DNA from: an uncultured Clostridia bacterium
Lineage (GTDB): Bacteria; Bacillota; Clostridia; HGM11514
DNA length: 8,443 nucleotides
Direction of reading: 5' to 3'
Assembly: GCA_902478725.1 (NCBI GenBank)
Contig: CABSMD010000103.1
Span: 1-8,443, forward strand
Both the position numbers and the translations under genes were made by a program. Within the stretch, counting starts at the first letter, position 1. Each line of letters starts with the position of its first letter. Of this stretch, positions 6,523 to 8,443 are shown in pieces. The notes beneath the pieces were generated by a model. It saw only the letters and a list, made by a program, of their open reading frames with translations, did no database searches and had not been told where the DNA came from.

Positions 6523-7410
6523 TCATATGGAATAGACTTTTTCCATCCTTCCGCCGTTTTGCAGGGAACGATGAAGCGCGTTTAAAACAAACACAGGCTG
6601 GATGAAGTCCTCATAGCTCTGCTTCATGCGTCCGCTTCGCACCATTTCGGCAAATACCTCGGCTTCCCGGGCATAGCCGTCGGTTGCAATGTCGATGGGG
6701 CTATAAACATTGCTGTTGCTTCCAAATATACAAGCTGCATATTCGTGGGGGCCAAACTGCCCGGTCACGTCATAATCATGGTAGCGGTTGATGCTTAAAA
6801 TCGACTCCTGCCGGCCATAAGCACATACCTCCAACGGGTCGTATCCGAAAATCTCCAGCATAATCTGGACGAGGTGCTGGGAGTAGAAAAAGAAATCACC
6901 ATATTCATTTCTCATGTTGATCGGTGCGGCTACTGTACCGCCTATCACGCTGCCCAAATGTTCATTCGGATGCGCCACCAGCTTTTTCAGTGATTGTGTC
7001 GCTGTTACGCCTCCGCAGCAGGAACCGCCGCATAATGGAATTCCTTTCTCCTTTGCCATGCGCACAAGGGAGACCGCTTCCTCCTCTTCAATTGTGATTG
7101 GCTTATCCACAAACATCGGGATACCGGCTTTCAGATAAGGTTCGGCATAGTGCAGATGCTGTCCGCCATGGCGGGCAGTAATCATGATGGCATCCACCTT
7201 GCCCAAAAAGTCGGTATAATTGTCCGCTATGTATTCGACCCCGCCTTCCTCCAGCAGTTGTTCATTGGCTTTTTCATCCGGTCCATATGCGCCGACGACA
7301 CGGATGTCATGATAGCCTATACCGTTCCTCATCGGATGTCCGCCGTTATACAGCTTTGCAAAGTTGATCGCATGTGAATTTTCGGAACCCAAAATAGCAA
7401 CACGATACAT
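6523..7410 (-). CDS. Gfo/Idh/MocA-family oxidoreductase, short atypical form
   Basis: A 295-residue cytosolic dehydrogenase-like protein expected to oxidise or reduce a sugar or cyclitol with NAD(P). Residues 1-125 form the Rossmann fold: MYRVAILG, the DAIMITARHGG strand, and VDKPI at 101-105, the family's EKP signature with K103 as the expected catalytic lysine. The nucleotide-binding loop is unusual: GSENSH at 8-13 replaces GxGxxG. Residues 126-295 form the C-terminal alpha/beta domain, where GDFFFYSQHLVQ (171-182, H179) stands in for the usual GGxLxDxGxHxxD; the aspartate is missing but the histidine is kept. A GGSCCGG run follows the Rossmann domain. At 295 residues it is shorter than typical members (330-390). 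Its ATG shares a base with the TAA of the upstream oxidoreductase (TAATG), and its GGGAGG ribosome site (7418-7423) lies inside that gene, so the two should be translationally coupled. The substrate cannot be read from the sequence. Confidence 0.88.
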   Translation of the reverse strand: MYRVAILGSENSHAINFAKLYNGGHPMRNGIGYHDIRVVGAYGPDEKANEQLLEEGGVEYIADNYTDFLGKVDAIMITARHGGQHLHYAEPYLKAGIPMFVDKPITIEEEEAVSLVRMAKEKGIPLCGGSCCGGVTATQSLKKLVAHPNEHLGSVIGGTVAAPINMRNEYGDFFFYSQHLVQIMLEIFGYDPLEVCAYGRQESILSINRYHDYDVTGQFGPHEYAACIFGSNSNVYSPIDIATDGYAREAEVFAEMVRSGRMKQSYEDFIQPVFVLNALHRSLQNGGRMEKVYSI

Positions 7411-8443
7411 TAAAACGCCTCCCTTTCTACAAATTTTGACAGCGGATTTTGGTTATGCACGACCTCGGCAATGGCGATCTGCTGTTTTACCTTTTCATTT
7501 TTGACCGGAAATTCCACGCCGTTTGTCAAATGCTCATAAACATGCTTGTAATAAGTATCTACAGCACTGCCGAAGGCGTGTCCTTCCGCAGCGTCCCAGC
7601 TGTTTTCGTACCATTTGATTTCCTCCCTGCAATAACCTGGTTTACCATTTTCATCAGTCAGAGGATTTAGAATCAAATGCTGTTTTTGCAGCTCTTCCGG
7701 CTTAAAATATTTCCATTCACAGTGCTTCATGCTTGCCCTAAGGCTGCCGTTGCTACCCTGTATCTTATAAATATCCTCTGCATAGTTATTACAGGAGCTG
7801 ACCTCAATGTCAAACAAAGGCCTTTCCGGTGCGGTCACGATGATTTTTGCATAGTCCTCGGCATCTCCAAAGGTATTGACGCGGTCCAACCTTGAAAAAA
7901 CTACCGGCATTCCGTCATAATCCAGCAGGTCAACCACCTGATCCATAGGATGCGGCCCGGTGTTGAGCAGGCTTCCACCGTAATAATCCTGGCAGCACTG
8001 CCAGTCCCAACGTCTACCAAATGAGCTATAGTTTACACTGACCTGGATAATCCGGCCAAGCGCACCACTGTCAACGATTTCCCTGATTTTGCGATAATAG
8101 GGCGCAAAGCGGGATTGCTGGAATACTGCGAGCATAACATGGTTGCGTTTTGCCGCCTGAATCATATCGTCGCATTCATGAACATACCGCGCAAACGGCT
8201 TCTCCACTATGACGTGGAAGCCATGCTGCAAAAAGTCCAAGGTGATGGGGGAGTGCAGATAAGAATAGGTAGCGTTAATCACCAGATCAATGTCATTGCG
8301 GTCGTAAAGCTTTTGATAATCGTCATAGGTATCGCAATGAAAGGTTTCCTGCGCCTGTTTCCTTCTGTCTTCCAATTTGTCAACCACGGCTTTGACACAA
8401 AACCGTTTGCCTTCCTCACGGAGAAAATACTCCCCATGGATTC
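7410..8443 (-). CDS. Gfo/Idh/MocA-family oxidoreductase, N-terminus cut by window edge
   Basis: A probable NAD(P)-dependent sugar or inositol dehydrogenase with 343 residues visible. The GTG at 8387 looks like a start, but it is internal: the frame stays open to the edge, and the 18 upstream codons (IHGEYFLREEGKRFCVKA) read as the first helix and second strand of the Rossmann fold. The glycine motif and start codon are therefore missing, probably by about a dozen residues. Visible family marks are DLVINAT, the catalytic VEKPFA (lysine codon 8199-8201), QQSRFAP, and GGSLLNTGPHPMDQ with its expected catalytic histidine (codon 7980-7982). That motif has Asn where many members have Asp. The C-terminal half has the family's sheet and substrate-pocket layout, rich in Trp, Tyr and Cys (WDWQCCQDYY). 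It is the upstream partner of the shorter oxidoreductase, overlapping it by one base. Adjacent paired genes of this family are typical of polyol, inositol or sugar-acid catabolic operons; the substrate is unknown. Confidence 0.9.
   Translation of the reverse strand, partial: IHGEYFLREEGKRFCVKAVVDKLEDRRKQAQETFHCDTYDDYQKLYDRNDIDLVINATYSYLHSPITLDFLQHGFHVIVEKPFARYVHECDDMIQAAKRNHVMLAVFQQSRFAPYYRKIREIVDSGALGRIIQVSVNYSSFGRRWDWQCCQDYYGGSLLNTGPHPMDQVVDLLDYDGMPVVFSRLDRVNTFGDAEDYAKIIVTAPERPLFDIEVSSCNNYAEDIYKIQGSNGSLRASMKHCEWKYFKPEELQKQHLILNPLTDENGKPGYCREEIKWYENSWDAAEGHAFGSAVDTYYKHVYEHLTNGVEFPVKNEKVKQQIAIAEVVHNQNPLSKFVEREAF
7418..7423 (-). promoter_or_regulatory. Ribosome binding site inside the upstream gene, TAATG coupling
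   Basis: GGGAGG on the minus strand overlaps the last sense codons of the upstream oxidoreductase and sits seven bases before the ATG at 7410. That ATG overlaps the upstream stop as TAATG, which favours re-initiation by terminating ribosomes. Confidence 0.8.

Overview
The window looks like chromosomal DNA from a low-to-mid GC Gram-positive bacterium of the Clostridia (Bacillota), possibly an Oscillospiraceae relative. The clues are strong GGAGG-type ribosome binding sites, near-consensus sigma-A promoters, a TTG start codon, a single-chain SecDF of the B. subtilis type, and a secreted protein with S-layer homology (SLH) repeats. This placement is inferred from gene content and style; there is no rRNA or other phylogenetic marker here. 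I see no tRNA, rRNA, CRISPR array, transposon or phage gene.

Layout. (1) Bases 1-3725, minus strand: a NagZ-type glycoside hydrolase family 3 enzyme (1971-3665) is followed by a secreted SLH-repeat protein (58-1884). Both are probably read from one promoter at 3697-3725, and the unit ends at a bidirectional terminator at 15-53. An 86-base gap between them carries a strong hairpin without a T-run. (2) Bases 3697-3810: a compact divergent control region. Two promoters fire away from each other, each with a perfect TATAAT and a 17-base spacer. The rightward one is bracketed by a perfect 11-base inverted repeat. (3) Bases 3811-6412, plus strand: a 134-residue two-pass membrane protein of unknown function, then secDF, probably co-transcribed and closed by a 19-bp perfect-stem terminator at 6422-6460 that also serves the convergent unit. 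(4) Bases 6523-8443, minus strand: two Gfo/Idh/MocA-family NAD(P)-dependent oxidoreductases joined by a TAATG stop-start overlap. The upstream one runs off the right edge of the window.

How the genes relate. SecDF is housekeeping: it uses the proton gradient to help SecYEG export proteins, and the SLH protein would be a typical client. The GH3 enzyme has no signal peptide and so should act in the cytosol, probably on N-acetylhexosamine-containing oligosaccharides such as cell-wall recycling products. The oxidoreductase pair most likely belongs to a sugar, inositol or sugar-acid catabolic operon that continues to the right.

I found no convincing new multi-gene system. The items most worth a second look are the unknown membrane protein tied to secDF, the inverted repeat around its promoter, the SLH protein with an eroded third repeat, and the atypical short oxidoreductase with a GSENSH motif in place of the usual Rossmann glycine motif. 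Three gene starts differ from the longest possible reading frame (3665, 3811 and 4238), and one apparent start (8387) is internal to a gene cut by the window edge.
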